Shown here: positions 33,190 through 43,449 of the stretch, piece after piece
How the letters are laid out: each line of letters opens with the position of its first letter
Position numbering within the stretch: the first letter of the stretch is position 1
NCBI RefSeq assembly: GCF_030147005.1
Contig: NZ_JASLAW010000095.1
Span: 79,126 to 143,125, forward strand
Direction: 5' to 3'
Origin: Pseudomonas sp.
GTDB taxonomy: Bacteria > Pseudomonadota > Gammaproteobacteria > Pseudomonadales > Pseudomonadaceae
Length of the DNA: 64,000 bases
Program-made: the position numbers and the translations under genes
Notes under the pieces: model-generated
The model's database searches: none
The model's input: only the letters and a program-made list of their open reading frames with translations
What the model was told of the DNA's origin: nothing

Positions 33190-34047
33190 TCAGAGCACCA
33201 CCGTGCGATTGGCATTCAAGAACACCCGCCGCTCAATGTGATAACCCACCGCCCGCGCCAGGGTCAGGCCTTCGATATCCCGCCCCTTGGCGATCAGGTC
33301 CTCGGGATAGTGACTGTGATCCACCACCTCCACGCCTTGGGCGATGATCGGGCCTTCATCCAGATCGTTGTTGATGTAATGCGCCGTGGCGCCGACCAGC
33401 TTCACGCCCTTGTTGTAGGCCTGGTGATAGGGCTTGGCGCCCTTGAACCCCGGCAGCAGCGAGTGGTGGATGTTGATCGCCTTGCCGTCCAGCTTGCGGC
33501 ACAGCTCCGGCGACAGCACTTGCATGTAGCGCGCAAGAATCACCAACTCGGCGCCGGTGTCTTCCACCACTTGCCACACCTGGCGCTCCTGGGACGGTTT
33601 GTCGTTGGGGTCCAGCGGAAAATGGTAGTAGGGAATCTGGTGCCAGTCGGCCAGGGGCTTCAAATCGGGGTGGTTGGACACCACCGCGACCACGTCCATC
33701 GACAACTGGCCGATGCGCTGGCGATACAGCAGGTCATTGAGGCAGTGATCGGCCTTGGAAACCATGATCACCACTTTGGGCCGGTAGTTCGGCGCCGTCA
33801 GCTCGAAGATCATGCCAAAGGCTTCGCCGCGCGTGGCCAGGCCGTCGCGAAAGGCTTGTTCGTCAAAACCGTCCGGCTGGCGGAATTCCACGCGAATGAA
33901 GAACCGGCCCGAGAGGCGGTCGTCGAACGAGTGGTGCTCGGTGACGTAACAGCTTTGTTCGAACAGGTAGCGGGTGACCGCGTCCACCGTGCCGAGCACG
34001 CTGGGGCAGTCGGCGGTCAAAATCCATGTATCGGGTGCGCGGCTCAT
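33190..34047 (-). CDS. purU: Formyltetrahydrofolate deformylase
   Basis: A 285-aa enzyme that hydrolyses 10-formyl-THF to formate and THF, balancing the folate one-carbon pool. The N-terminal ACT domain (about 5-85; WILTADCPSVLG) precedes the formyltransferase fold with NHPDLKPLADWHQIPYYH, the INIHHSLLPGF loop and TAHYINNDLDEGPII with the catalytic Asp. ATG 34047 has GGAG 9 bp upstream and gives the usual length; the upstream in-frame ATG at 34113 falls in a REP. It belongs to the sarcosine catabolic cluster. Confidence 0.95.
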   Translation of the reverse strand: MSRAPDTWILTADCPSVLGTVDAVTRYLFEQSCYVTEHHSFDDRLSGRFFIRVEFRQPDGFDEQAFRDGLATRGEAFGMIFELTAPNYRPKVVIMVSKADHCLNDLLYRQRIGQLSMDVVAVVSNHPDLKPLADWHQIPYYHFPLDPNDKPSQERQVWQVVEDTGAELVILARYMQVLSPELCRKLDGKAINIHHSLLPGFKGAKPYHQAYNKGVKLVGATAHYINNDLDEGPIIAQGVEVVDHSHYPEDLIAKGRDIEGLTLARAVGYHIERRVFLNANRTVVL

Positions 34048-34080
34048 TACGGCTGACTCCTCATACAGTAACGCTGGTGA

Positions 34081-34182
34081 CTGTAGGAGCGAGCTTGCTC
34101 GCGAAAAACTCAAGGAAGCCGCGCTGCTTCAGGAGGCGCGCGTTTTCGTTGACGACTTTCGCGAGCAAGCTCGCTCCTACAG
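34081..34182. repeat. REPIN between soxG and purU
   Basis: TGTAGGAGCGAGCTTGCTCGC and GCGAGCAAGCTCGCTCCTACA form near-perfect inverse arms around about 60 bp, just after the soxG stop. It may separate expression of the oxidase from purU-fdhA. Confidence 0.9.
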
Positions 34183-34185
34183 AAG

Positions 34186-34815
34186 TCATTGAACGCTCAG
34201 GCCGAACTCGGCCGAGGCGTCCTGCAACCACAACCACCAGTAATCCGAGAAGCTGCGACGAATCAGCAGTTCCCAGGTGTCTTCCGCGGTATGGCGGATC
34301 ACCAGTTGCGACTTGGCGAACACCGTCCCCACCGCCTTGCCCACCGGGAAGTTGTCGGGGTGCACGTCGTAGCTGGTGGATTTCATCAGCACATCGCGCA
34401 CGTTCGGTCCGCTGAGCTCAAGGATCTGCTGGCCGCCGCTAACGTTGACGATCTGGATATGCAGCTCGCCCAATGCAGCGCGCAGGTTCTGTTCGGCGGC
34501 GAATTCTTCGCCGCTTGGCACGATCAACAGCCATTCGTCCGGGCCGAGCCACTGCAGGCTGGTTTCACCTTGGCTGACCACGCTCAGGGCGCCGGGCAAT
34601 TCGATACCGGTGGCCTTGTGAACGCCGGCGGCGAAGGCCGCGTCATGGCCGTCGCCACGAATGGTCAGGTGGCCCAGGAGTTTCTTTTCGCGCACGGTCA
34701 CGCCGGCGTTCTTGCGGCCCTTGCCGACCAGGCTGGCGAGGTCGGCATGGTGCAGCGACGACTCGGCCTTGGCGCCGGTGGTGGGGCGTTGTTGGTAAAC
34801 ATTGGCTGCTGTCAT
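34186..34815 (-). CDS. soxG: Sarcosine oxidase gamma subunit
   Basis: The 209-aa small subunit of heterotetrameric sarcosine oxidase. GLAxA-type folate-binding (GcvT-like) fold with LQWLGPDEWLLIVP, VNVSGGQQILELSGPNVRDVLMK and a C-terminal WELLIRRSFSDYWWLWLQDA, all typical of SoxG. It supports assembly and folate-linked one-carbon transfer of the alpha2-beta-gamma-delta complex. AGGTG precedes the ATG at 34815. A REPIN lies on each side of the gene. Confidence 0.95.
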   Translation of the reverse strand: MTAANVYQQRPTTGAKAESSLHHADLASLVGKGRKNAGVTVREKKLLGHLTIRGDGHDAAFAAGVHKATGIELPGALSVVSQGETSLQWLGPDEWLLIVPSGEEFAAEQNLRAALGELHIQIVNVSGGQQILELSGPNVRDVLMKSTSYDVHPDNFPVGKAVGTVFAKSQLVIRHTAEDTWELLIRRSFSDYWWLWLQDASAEFGLSVQ

Positions 34816-34854
34816 AAAGCACCTGTCTTGGATTCTGTTGTGCGGCTACTGGCG

Positions 34855-34922
34855 TCTTCGCGAGCAAGCCCGCCCCCATTTGGAATGCGTTCCCCTGTGG
34901 GAGCGGGCTTGCTCGCGAAGGC
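34855..34922. repeat. REPIN between soxA and soxG
   Basis: CTTCGCGAGCAAGCCCGCCCC and GTGGGAGCGGGCTTGCTCGCG are tightly spaced inverse REPs within the sox operon. Confidence 0.9.
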
Positions 34923-34936
34923 CGCGACTCGGTCTA

Positions 34937-37900
34937 TCAGATGTTCTGCCGCTCACCTTTCGGATCAAAGAACACCGAAGACACAATCTCAGCCTCGATC
35001 ACGCTGCCATCCGCCTGCGGTGAAAACACCCGCTCGCCGATGCGCTTCAAGCCGCCCTTCACCACGCCCATGGCAAACGAATAACCCAGGGAGTTGTGCG
35101 CATAGCTTGAGGTGACATGGCCGACCATCTTCATCGGAATCGTCTGCTTAGGATCGAACACCAACTGCGCGCCTTCCGGCAGCCACACGTTCGGATCAAT
35201 CGGTTTGAGCCCCACCAGTTGCTTGCGCTCTTCACGCACGCAGTCTTCACGGTTCATCCCGCGCCAGCCGATCCACGAGAACGGTTTGGTACGGCCCACG
35301 CACCAGCCCATGTTCAGGTCGTCCGGGGTCATCGAACCGTCGGTGTCCTGGCCGACGATGATGAAGCCCTTCTCGGCGCGCAGCACGTGCATGGTTTCGG
35401 TGCCGTACGGGGTCAGGTTGTACTGCTTGCCGGCCTCGACGATTTTTTCCAGCACGCCCATGGCGTAGTCGGCCTGCACGTTGACTTCGTACGACAGCTC
35501 GCCGGTAAACGAGATACGGAACACCCGCGCCGGTACGCCGCCGACCAGGCCTTCCTTCCAGGTCATGAACGGGAAACCGTCCTTGTCCAGGTCGATGTCG
35601 GTGACTTCACTGAGCAGCTTGCGGCTGTTGGGGCCGGACAGGGTCATGGTCGCCCAATGGTCGGTGACCGAGGTGAAGTACACCTTGAGGTCCGGCCATT
35701 CGGTCTGCTGGTAAATTTCCAGCCATTGCAGAACACGCGCCGCGCCGCCGGTGGTGGTGGTCATCAGGAAGTGGTTGTCGGCCAGACAGGCAGTGACGCC
35801 GTCGTCGAAGACCATGCCGTCTTCCTTGCACATCAGGCCGTAGCGCGCCTTGCCCACGTCAAGCTTGGTCCAGGCGTTGCTGTAGATACGGTTGAGGAAC
35901 TCACGCGCATCCGGGCCCTGGATGTCGATCTTGCCGAGGGTGGACGCATCCAGCAGACCGACACTGTCGCGCACGGCCAGGCATTCGCGTTTTACTGCGG
36001 CGTGCAGGTCTTCACCGTTGCGCGGGAAATACCATGGGCGCTTCCACTGGCCGACGTCTTCAAACTCGGCGCCGTTCTTGACGTGCCAGGCTTGCAGCGC
36101 GGTGTAGCGAACCGGTTCGAAGATGTGCCCACAGTGACGTCCGGCAATCGCGCCGAAGGTGACCGGCGTGTAGTTGGGGCGGAACATGGTGGTGCCCATC
36201 TGCGGGATGGTCACGTTCAGCGAACGGGCGGCAATGGCCAGGCCGTTGACGTTACCCAGCTTGCCCTGGTCAGTGCCGAAGCCCAGCGCGGTGTAGCGTT
36301 TGACGTGCTCCACCGACTCGAAACCTTCGCGGGTGGCCAGTTCGATGGCGGCGGCGGTCACGTCGTTTTGCAGGTCGACAAATTGCTTCGGCGCCCGCGC
36401 GGTGGCTTTTTCGTGAGGCACCTGGAACAACGCCAGGGTGGGTTCTTCCAGACGGCTCAAGGCTTTGGGCAACACGCCTTCAACCGGGGCGAAACCCGCT
36501 TCGCTGGCCGCACGCACGCCGCCTTCAAACCCATCGGCGAGGGAGTCGCCAAGGCCGTAGACGCCATTGATACCGCCGACACACACGCGTTTCTGCGGCG
36601 CTTCGCCCGGTACAAAACCGAGGATGTCTTCACGCCAGGTCGGCTTGCCGCCCAGGTGCGAGGCCAGGTGGACCACCGGGCTGTAGCCGCCGGAGCTGGC
36701 CACCAGGTCGCAGTCGAGCCACTCGCCGGGGCTGACCACTTTATGCGCTTTGACATCAATCGCGGCAACGCGGGCGGCGGTCACATGCTTGCTGCCACGG
36801 GCCTCGATCACGGCGCTGCCGGTGAGGATCCGAATGCCTTTGGCGCGGGCTTCTTCCACCAGCGCGCCACGTGGGTTGTGACGGGCATCGGCCACGGCGA
36901 CCACTGAAAGGCCTGCATCGAACCAGTCCAGGGCCACACGGTAGGCGTGGTCGTTGTTGGTCGACAGCAGCAGTTTTTTACCCGGTGCCACGCCGTAGCG
37001 GCGCACATAGGTGGAGACCGCACCCGCCAGCATGTTGCCCGGCACGTCGTTGTTGCCGTACACCAGCGGGCGCTCGCACGCGCCGGTGGCCAGCACCACA
37101 CGCTTGGCGCGCACACGGTGGATGCGCTGACGCACCACGCCAACCGGCGCACGGTCGCCGAGGTGGTCGGTGAGGCGCTCGTGAATGGTCAGGAAGTTAT
37201 GGTCGTGGTAACCGTTGACGGTGGCGCGGGGCAGCAGCACCACGTCCGGCAGCGCTTTGAGCTCAGCGATCACGCTGGCGACCCATTCGGTGGCCGGCTT
37301 GCCGTCGAGGCTTTCGCGCGAGTCCAGCAAGGAGCCGCCGAACTCTTCCTGCTCATCGGCGATGATCACTCGCGCACCGCTGCGCGCGGCCGCCAGTGCA
37401 GCGGCCAGGCCGGCAGGGCCTGCGCCGACAACGAGCACGTCGCAGTGACGGTTGAAGTTGTCGTAGGTGTCCGGGTCGTTCTCGGTCGGCGAGCGGCCCA
37501 AACCTGCGGCCTTGCGGATGTACTTCTCGTAAGTCATCCAGAATGACTGCGGGTACATGAAGGTTTTGTAGTAGAAACCGGGCGGCATCAGCTTGCCGCC
37601 GACCTTGCCGAGAATCCCCATCATGTCGTTGTTGACGCTCGGCCAGCCGTTGGTGCTGGTGGCGACCAAACCCTGGTACAGCGCCTGTTGCGTGGCGCGC
37701 ACGTTGGGGATCTGCGTGGCTTCGGTGGCGCCGATCTGCAGCACCGCGTTGGGTTCTTCGGCACCGGCGGCAAAGATGCCGCGAGGGCGCGAGTACTTGA
37801 AGCTGCGGCCGATGATGTCGACGCCGTTGGCCAGCAGGGCGGCGGCCAGGGTGTCGCCTTCAAAGCCTTTGTAGGTCTGGCCGTTAAAGCTGAAAGTCAA

Positions 37901-37954
37901 GACTTTGTTACGGTCGATCCGGCCACCGTTGGACAGGCGATTGATCTGGCTCAT
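34937..37954 (-). CDS. soxA: Sarcosine oxidase alpha subunit
   Basis: The 1005-aa large subunit. The N-terminal region has a 2Fe-2S-ferredoxin-like fold (about 15-100; TFSFNGQTYKGFEGDTLAAALL). An NAD-binding oxidoreductase region follows (VVGAGPAGLAAALAAARSGA, about 175-195), then a C-terminal aminomethyltransferase (GcvT) part from about 610. With SoxB, SoxD and SoxG it oxidises sarcosine to glycine, passing the methyl group to THF as methylene-THF or releasing formaldehyde. Its ATG overlaps the soxD stop by 4 bp. Confidence 0.97.
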   Translation of the reverse strand: MSQINRLSNGGRIDRNKVLTFSFNGQTYKGFEGDTLAAALLANGVDIIGRSFKYSRPRGIFAAGAEEPNAVLQIGATEATQIPNVRATQQALYQGLVATSTNGWPSVNNDMMGILGKVGGKLMPPGFYYKTFMYPQSFWMTYEKYIRKAAGLGRSPTENDPDTYDNFNRHCDVLVVGAGPAGLAAALAAARSGARVIIADEQEEFGGSLLDSRESLDGKPATEWVASVIAELKALPDVVLLPRATVNGYHDHNFLTIHERLTDHLGDRAPVGVVRQRIHRVRAKRVVLATGACERPLVYGNNDVPGNMLAGAVSTYVRRYGVAPGKKLLLSTNNDHAYRVALDWFDAGLSVVAVADARHNPRGALVEEARAKGIRILTGSAVIEARGSKHVTAARVAAIDVKAHKVVSPGEWLDCDLVASSGGYSPVVHLASHLGGKPTWREDILGFVPGEAPQKRVCVGGINGVYGLGDSLADGFEGGVRAASEAGFAPVEGVLPKALSRLEEPTLALFQVPHEKATARAPKQFVDLQNDVTAAAIELATREGFESVEHVKRYTALGFGTDQGKLGNVNGLAIAARSLNVTIPQMGTTMFRPNYTPVTFGAIAGRHCGHIFEPVRYTALQAWHVKNGAEFEDVGQWKRPWYFPRNGEDLHAAVKRECLAVRDSVGLLDASTLGKIDIQGPDAREFLNRIYSNAWTKLDVGKARYGLMCKEDGMVFDDGVTACLADNHFLMTTTTGGAARVLQWLEIYQQTEWPDLKVYFTSVTDHWATMTLSGPNSRKLLSEVTDIDLDKDGFPFMTWKEGLVGGVPARVFRISFTGELSYEVNVQADYAMGVLEKIVEAGKQYNLTPYGTETMHVLRAEKGFIIVGQDTDGSMTPDDLNMGWCVGRTKPFSWIGWRGMNREDCVREERKQLVGLKPIDPNVWLPEGAQLVFDPKQTIPMKMVGHVTSSYAHNSLGYSFAMGVVKGGLKRIGERVFSPQADGSVIEAEIVSSVFFDPKGERQNI

Positions 37955-38253
37955 ACCTTCTCTCCAGAAGCCTTGGCGGTGAACTGGGGTTTTTCGCCAA
38001 TCTTGTAGGTTTCAAGAATTTCGTAGGTGACGGTGTCGCGGGTGGCGTTGAAGTACTGACGGCAACCGGCGGCGTGAATCCACAGTTCGTGATGCAGGCC
38101 ACGGGGGTTGTCGCGAAAGAACATGTAGTCGCCCCACTGCGCATCGGTGCAGGCGTTCGGGTCCAGCGGGCGCGGGATGTGCGCTTGGCCGGACGCGTGG
38201 AATTCCTCTTCGGAGCGCAGTTCGCCACAGTGAGGACAGAAGATATGCAACAT
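37951..38253 (-). CDS. soxD: Sarcosine oxidase delta subunit
   Basis: A 100-aa zinc-binding subunit. The zinc site is built from the CPHC pair near the N-terminus (residues 6-9), a His after it, and the Cys in HAAGCRQYFN (about 63). Sequence blocks PHCGELRSEEEF and WGDYMFFRDNPRG are typical of SoxD. AGGAG lies upstream of the ATG. It lies between soxB (15 bp away) and soxA (4-bp overlap), so the three are coupled. Confidence 0.95.
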   Translation of the reverse strand: MLHIFCPHCGELRSEEEFHASGQAHIPRPLDPNACTDAQWGDYMFFRDNPRGLHHELWIHAAGCRQYFNATRDTVTYEILETYKIGEKPQFTAKASGEKV

Positions 38254-38268
38254 AGGGAATTTCTCCTG

Positions 38269-39519
38269 TTAGTGGGCGACGGCCGCAGCGCCGTGTTCGT
38301 CGATCAGCGCACCGTTGTGGAAACGGTCGATGGAAAAAGGCGCGGCCAGCGGGTGCATTTCACCCTTGGCCAGGCTCGCGGCAAACACGTTGCCCGAGCC
38401 GGGAGTGGCCTTGAAGCCACCGGTGCCCCAACCGCAGTTGAAGAACATGTTCGGCACCGGCGTCTTGGAGATGATCGGGCAGGCGTCCGGCGTGGTGTCG
38501 ACGATGCCGCCCCACTGACGGTTCATGCGCACGCGGGACAACACCGGGAACATCTCGACGATGGCCTGGATGGTGTGTTCGATCACCGGGTACGAACCAC
38601 GCTGGCCGTAGCCGTTGTAGCCGTCGATACCGGCGCCGATCACCAGGTCGCCCTTGTCGGACTGGCTGATGTAGCCGTGCACGGCATTGGACATGATCAC
38701 GCTGTCGATAATCGGCTTGATCGGCTCAGACACCAACGCTTGCAGCGGGTGGGATTCGATCGGCAGGCGGAAACCGGCCAGCGAAGCCATGTGCCCGGAG
38801 TTACCGGCGGTCACCACGCCGACGCGCTTGGCGCCGATAAAGCCCTTGTTGGTTTCCACACCGATGCACACGCCGTTTTCCTTACGGAAACCGATCACTT
38901 CGGTCTGCTGGATCAAGTCCACGCCCAAGGCATCGGCGGCGCGGGCAAAGCCCCAGGCCACGGCATCGTGACGGGCCACGCCGCCGCGGCGTTGCACGGT
39001 GGCGCCGAGCACCGGGTAGCGCGTGTTTTTGGAGCAGTCGAGGTACGGGATCTCGTCGGCAACCTGCTTGGCATCGAGCAGTTCGCCGTCCACGCCGTTG
39101 AGGCGGTTGGCACTCACGCGGCGCTCGGAATCACGGATGTCCTGCAGGGTGTGGCACAGGTTGTACACGCCACGCTGGGAGAACATCACGTTGTAGTTCA
39201 GGTCCTGGGACAACCCTTCCCAGAGTTTCATCGCGTGTTCATACAGGTGCGCCGACTCGTCCCACAGGTAGTTGGAACGCACGATGGTGGTGTTGCGCGC
39301 CGTGTTACCGCCGCCCAGCCAGCCTTTCTCGACCACGGCCACGTTGGTGATGCCGTGCTCTTTGGCCAGGTAGTAAGCGGTTGCCAGACCATGCCCGCCG
39401 CCGCCGACGATGACCACGTCGTAGACCTTTTTGGGGGTCGGCGTGCGCCACATCTTCTGCCAGTTTTCATGATGGCTGAGGGAGTGCTTGAAGAGGCCGA
39501 AGCCTGAGTAGCGTTGCAT
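38269..39519 (-). CDS. soxB: Sarcosine oxidase beta subunit
   Basis: The 416-aa catalytic flavoprotein of sarcosine oxidase. The Rossmann motif DVVIVGGGGHGLATAYYLA lies at about 33-52, and further blocks are GWLGGGNTARNTTIVRSNYL and the C-terminal FFNCGWGTGGFKATPGSG that contacts the flavin. FMN in this family is bound covalently through a His. ATG 39519 (MQRYSGFG) has GGAG 8 bp upstream and gives the known length; the ATG at 39525 is too close to GGAG. It follows glyA by 22 bp. Confidence 0.96.
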   Translation of the reverse strand: MQRYSGFGLFKHSLSHHENWQKMWRTPTPKKVYDVVIVGGGGHGLATAYYLAKEHGITNVAVVEKGWLGGGNTARNTTIVRSNYLWDESAHLYEHAMKLWEGLSQDLNYNVMFSQRGVYNLCHTLQDIRDSERRVSANRLNGVDGELLDAKQVADEIPYLDCSKNTRYPVLGATVQRRGGVARHDAVAWGFARAADALGVDLIQQTEVIGFRKENGVCIGVETNKGFIGAKRVGVVTAGNSGHMASLAGFRLPIESHPLQALVSEPIKPIIDSVIMSNAVHGYISQSDKGDLVIGAGIDGYNGYGQRGSYPVIEHTIQAIVEMFPVLSRVRMNRQWGGIVDTTPDACPIISKTPVPNMFFNCGWGTGGFKATPGSGNVFAASLAKGEMHPLAAPFSIDRFHNGALIDEHGAAAVAH

Positions 39520-39541
39520 AGTCATTACTCCAAAACCGCGC

Positions 39542-40795
<1,254 letters not shown>

Positions 40796-41232
40796 CGCGT
40801 CTCTCCCAGCCTTTCGTATTGTTTGAGGCCCGTGCAGGGCCCTTTGATGCGATGGTAGGGCTGGCGCGTGCGGGCCAAATGCCTGCGCACGCCACGCAAA
40901 GGTGCGTTTACGACATGCCCTGACGCAGATGCGATTTATCGGGAGCAGGCCGCCGCAGGACTGACAGCGGAGCGCGCAAAGATGAGAAAGGCCCACCAGC
41001 GATAAAACCCAGCCTGATGTTCATTCAAGCCGAACTAAGCGGGATATATCCCACAAGCAATTACATACACTCACGCAAAATAAAAATTAAAAAGCCACAT
41101 CCAAATACGCCATTACAAAACCCCTTTTGCAACGCCATGAAAAACTGTCACTTAATGGCCAGTCGGGCAGGCCATCGCTCGATACTTTGCATCCCCGCTT
41201 GAGACTTACTTTGAAACATCAGGAGTTTAAGC
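40796..41232. other. Gene-free divergent promoter region, glyA / LodA-like gene
   Basis: This 437-bp gap must hold the promoter of the glyA-sox cluster on the left and that of the LodA-like gene on the right. The right part (41040-41120) is A+T-rich compared with everything around it. A perfect 12-bp palindrome GGGATATATCCC lies at 41041-41052. A 61-codon open frame at 41017-41202 has no Shine-Dalgarno or protein-like composition and is not called. Confidence 0.5.
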
Positions 41233-43428
41233 ATGGCGTTAATAGAGCAAGTAAGAAATATCTGCACACGTTTAGCCCCAGCCGGCTGGCATAACTTATT
41301 GCTTCACCATGGCATCGATATTCTTGCGCCTGACCTTGAAGGCGAACTGCGCAACATCATTCATGCGGACCGAACGCTCCCCGGGTTTGAAGACTTCGCC
41401 CTGGCCGGAACACGCGGCATTGAACCTGGCAAACCGGCACAAAGCCTGCTGTATCACGCCTTCGCCCACGCCAATGTCACTGTGGATGCCCAGTACAACC
41501 CGCTCCAGGCTTACCCCAGCCCGGCAGAGCTGGAAACCCTCATCAACTACGTGTACGGCTGCCAGCCTCCGAGCCTTCAGCAGCTCAAAGAGCGCGCCAA
41601 TGGCGGCGCCCTGGCGGTGGTGGTGTTTGCGGTGGAATACCGCCCGGCGCCGGACACCGTGCACAAGGTGCAGGCCGATTTGTGCTTTTCGCGAACCGGT
41701 ATCTCGCGGGTGGGCACCACCGCGCCCTTGTACGATGCCAAAAGCAGGGGGTTCCTGCCGTTCGTCGAGGACCACGCTCACGCCATTCGCGTTCTGCCGG
41801 CCCGGTACAGTGCCTATATCGCGGTACAGCGTAAGGGCGACAGTGCAAGCTTTGGCCCTATGCGTTTTAACAAGAAAGATGCAGGCCATGATTTCTGGGT
41901 CCCCCTGCACAAATTGTTCAACGGCAACGAGTGCATCGCCGGCCTGACACTCGACGTGCAACTTCAGGCACAGCACAAAAACGAGAAACTTCGCCGTATA
42001 CACCTGGAGCTGGGCGAGGGTTCGGGCTGGGAAGAGCCGGATATCAGCCAACCGCCCTTCGTCATCACCGATGGCCTCGGTGACTGGCTACCCGAACACG
42101 AATTCGGCCCAGGGTTAATGGCAGCTACCGCGCGCGGCAGCCTGGTTGAAGCGGCGCACTATCAAGGCGCACCCCTGACGTTCAATGTGCCGAAAAAACC
42201 AAGCCTGCTGGAATCCAGCCTGAAACTGGCATCGAACGCGCCGGAATATGTACATATTCGGCATCAAGTCGATGACGCCGGAAACATCGTCAACCTCAAC
42301 CAGCGGCCGGGCATGCTCGACGACCTGATGGAAGGTGGCTTCACAGCGCAGCACTACCTGGACTTTACCGCCGACGGCTGGATTGGCGCCGAATGCGCCG
42401 CGCTGGATATTTTCCTGCCGCAGCGGGTGAGCGCTTATTCACTGATCTGTGCGCCCGACTTCTACCCGCTGTGCAATCAGCGCCACCTGAGTGAATGGCT
42501 CGAAAGCCTGCCTGAGGATCGGCATATGCCGGCATTTCATACGCCGCCTCAGTGCCTTTGCGACTCACGACACCCCGCCAATTTCCAATCGTTCCCCAAG
42601 CACTTTACCTACGCCGACGTCGGCATCACTGCCATTGTCGCCCAGCAGGGCGCCTGCACTGCCCTTGCCGGGGCGATGCCAAAAGTGGCCCATGCCAGAC
42701 GCGCCTCTCACCTTCCGGATGCGGCGTCGGGCGATTTCGCACCGGGCTGGGATGTCGGCGTGGTGGACTACGAAACCCCTTGGGGTAACGTAGAACATCT
42801 GGCGGCCTACAGGCTGGGCAGCCCTTTCCCCGAAGATGCCAAGCTGTGTGCCGCCCTCAGTTCATTCTGGCCGGCCGTTGCGCCCGATTCGGCCCAATCC
42901 TTTGAGCCGGACGGCGGTGCCGGCCCGACCATCAAGCCGATGCTGGACAAGGAGATCGGCAAAAACGGCAGTATGCCCTGGGACGGCGTGCCCCCACCCC
43001 GGACATACGCCGTTGACGGCCATACACATAACGCTTATCAGGCGTTTGTCTACGCCGACTACACCGAGAACGCGCTGGCAGGGAAGTTCTCGCTGGCACT
43101 GACCGGCAAAGTCGATTCTCAGGAGTACCAAGCCCGAGTTGACGCATTTCGACGCATCAAACGGTCACTCGGTGAGGCCTTTGAGGATTGGTTTATCGAT
43201 TCCTTCCAGGTCGCCCTGCCTGCCGCGCTGGAAACCGTCGCGACACATGAACACTTATTCAACCCACCGTCCGGACCGGGCTACCGATTTGAACTCATTC
43301 GTTATGAGCCGGCTGAATCCCCCCAATTCGACCAGGTTCATATCAAAGTTACAGACACTTCCACGTATCTGGTCTGGCCAGACTTTATCTTTCGCCAACA
43401 AGGCGAACAGCCTTGGCAGCGTGTTTAA
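41233..43428 (+). CDS. LodA/GoxA-like candidate CTQ-dependent amino acid oxidase
   Basis: A 731-aa protein. It has an N-terminal extension of about 145 residues, then a degenerate form of the LodA start motif (TGISRVGTTAPLY, about 157-169). Near the C-terminus it has LCAALSSFWPAVAPD (Cys539) and GSMPWDGVPPP (Trp583), which correspond in my reading to the Cys and Trp that cross-link to cysteine tryptophylquinone. The family (lysine epsilon-oxidase LodA, glycine oxidase GoxA) makes H2O2, ammonia and aldehydes, often extracellularly without a classical signal. Next to it is a LodB-like flavoprotein, as the maturation requires. Substrate unknown; the glycine-forming neighbours make glycine worth testing. 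AGGAG precedes the ATG. Confidence 0.6.
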   Translation: MALIEQVRNICTRLAPAGWHNLLLHHGIDILAPDLEGELRNIIHADRTLPGFEDFALAGTRGIEPGKPAQSLLYHAFAHANVTVDAQYNPLQAYPSPAELETLINYVYGCQPPSLQQLKERANGGALAVVVFAVEYRPAPDTVHKVQADLCFSRTGISRVGTTAPLYDAKSRGFLPFVEDHAHAIRVLPARYSAYIAVQRKGDSASFGPMRFNKKDAGHDFWVPLHKLFNGNECIAGLTLDVQLQAQHKNEKLRRIHLELGEGSGWEEPDISQPPFVITDGLGDWLPEHEFGPGLMAATARGSLVEAAHYQGAPLTFNVPKKPSLLESSLKLASNAPEYVHIRHQVDDAGNIVNLNQRPGMLDDLMEGGFTAQHYLDFTADGWIGAECAALDIFLPQRVSAYSLICAPDFYPLCNQRHLSEWLESLPEDRHMPAFHTPPQCLCDSRHPANFQSFPKHFTYADVGITAIVAQQGACTALAGAMPKVAHARRASHLPDAASGDFAPGWDVGVVDYETPWGNVEHLAAYRLGSPFPEDAKLCAALSSFWPAVAPDSAQSFEPDGGAGPTIKPMLDKEIGKNGSMPWDGVPPPRTYAVDGHTHNAYQAFVYADYTENALAGKFSLALTGKVDSQEYQARVDAFRRIKRSLGEAFEDWFIDSFQVALPAALETVATHEHLFNPPSGPGYRFELIRYEPAESPQFDQVHIKVTDTSTYLVWPDFIFRQQGEQPWQRV

Positions 43429-43449
43429 ACAGGATTCAAGTCCGACCTG

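Noticed and set aside
35117..36907. 596-codon open frame on the plus strand opposite soxA
   Set aside because: Antisense shadow of soxA with repetitive Gly/Val/His composition.
41017..41202. 61-codon open frame in the glyA upstream region
   Set aside because: No Shine-Dalgarno, composition follows the A+T-rich promoter DNA, and it would cross a likely promoter.
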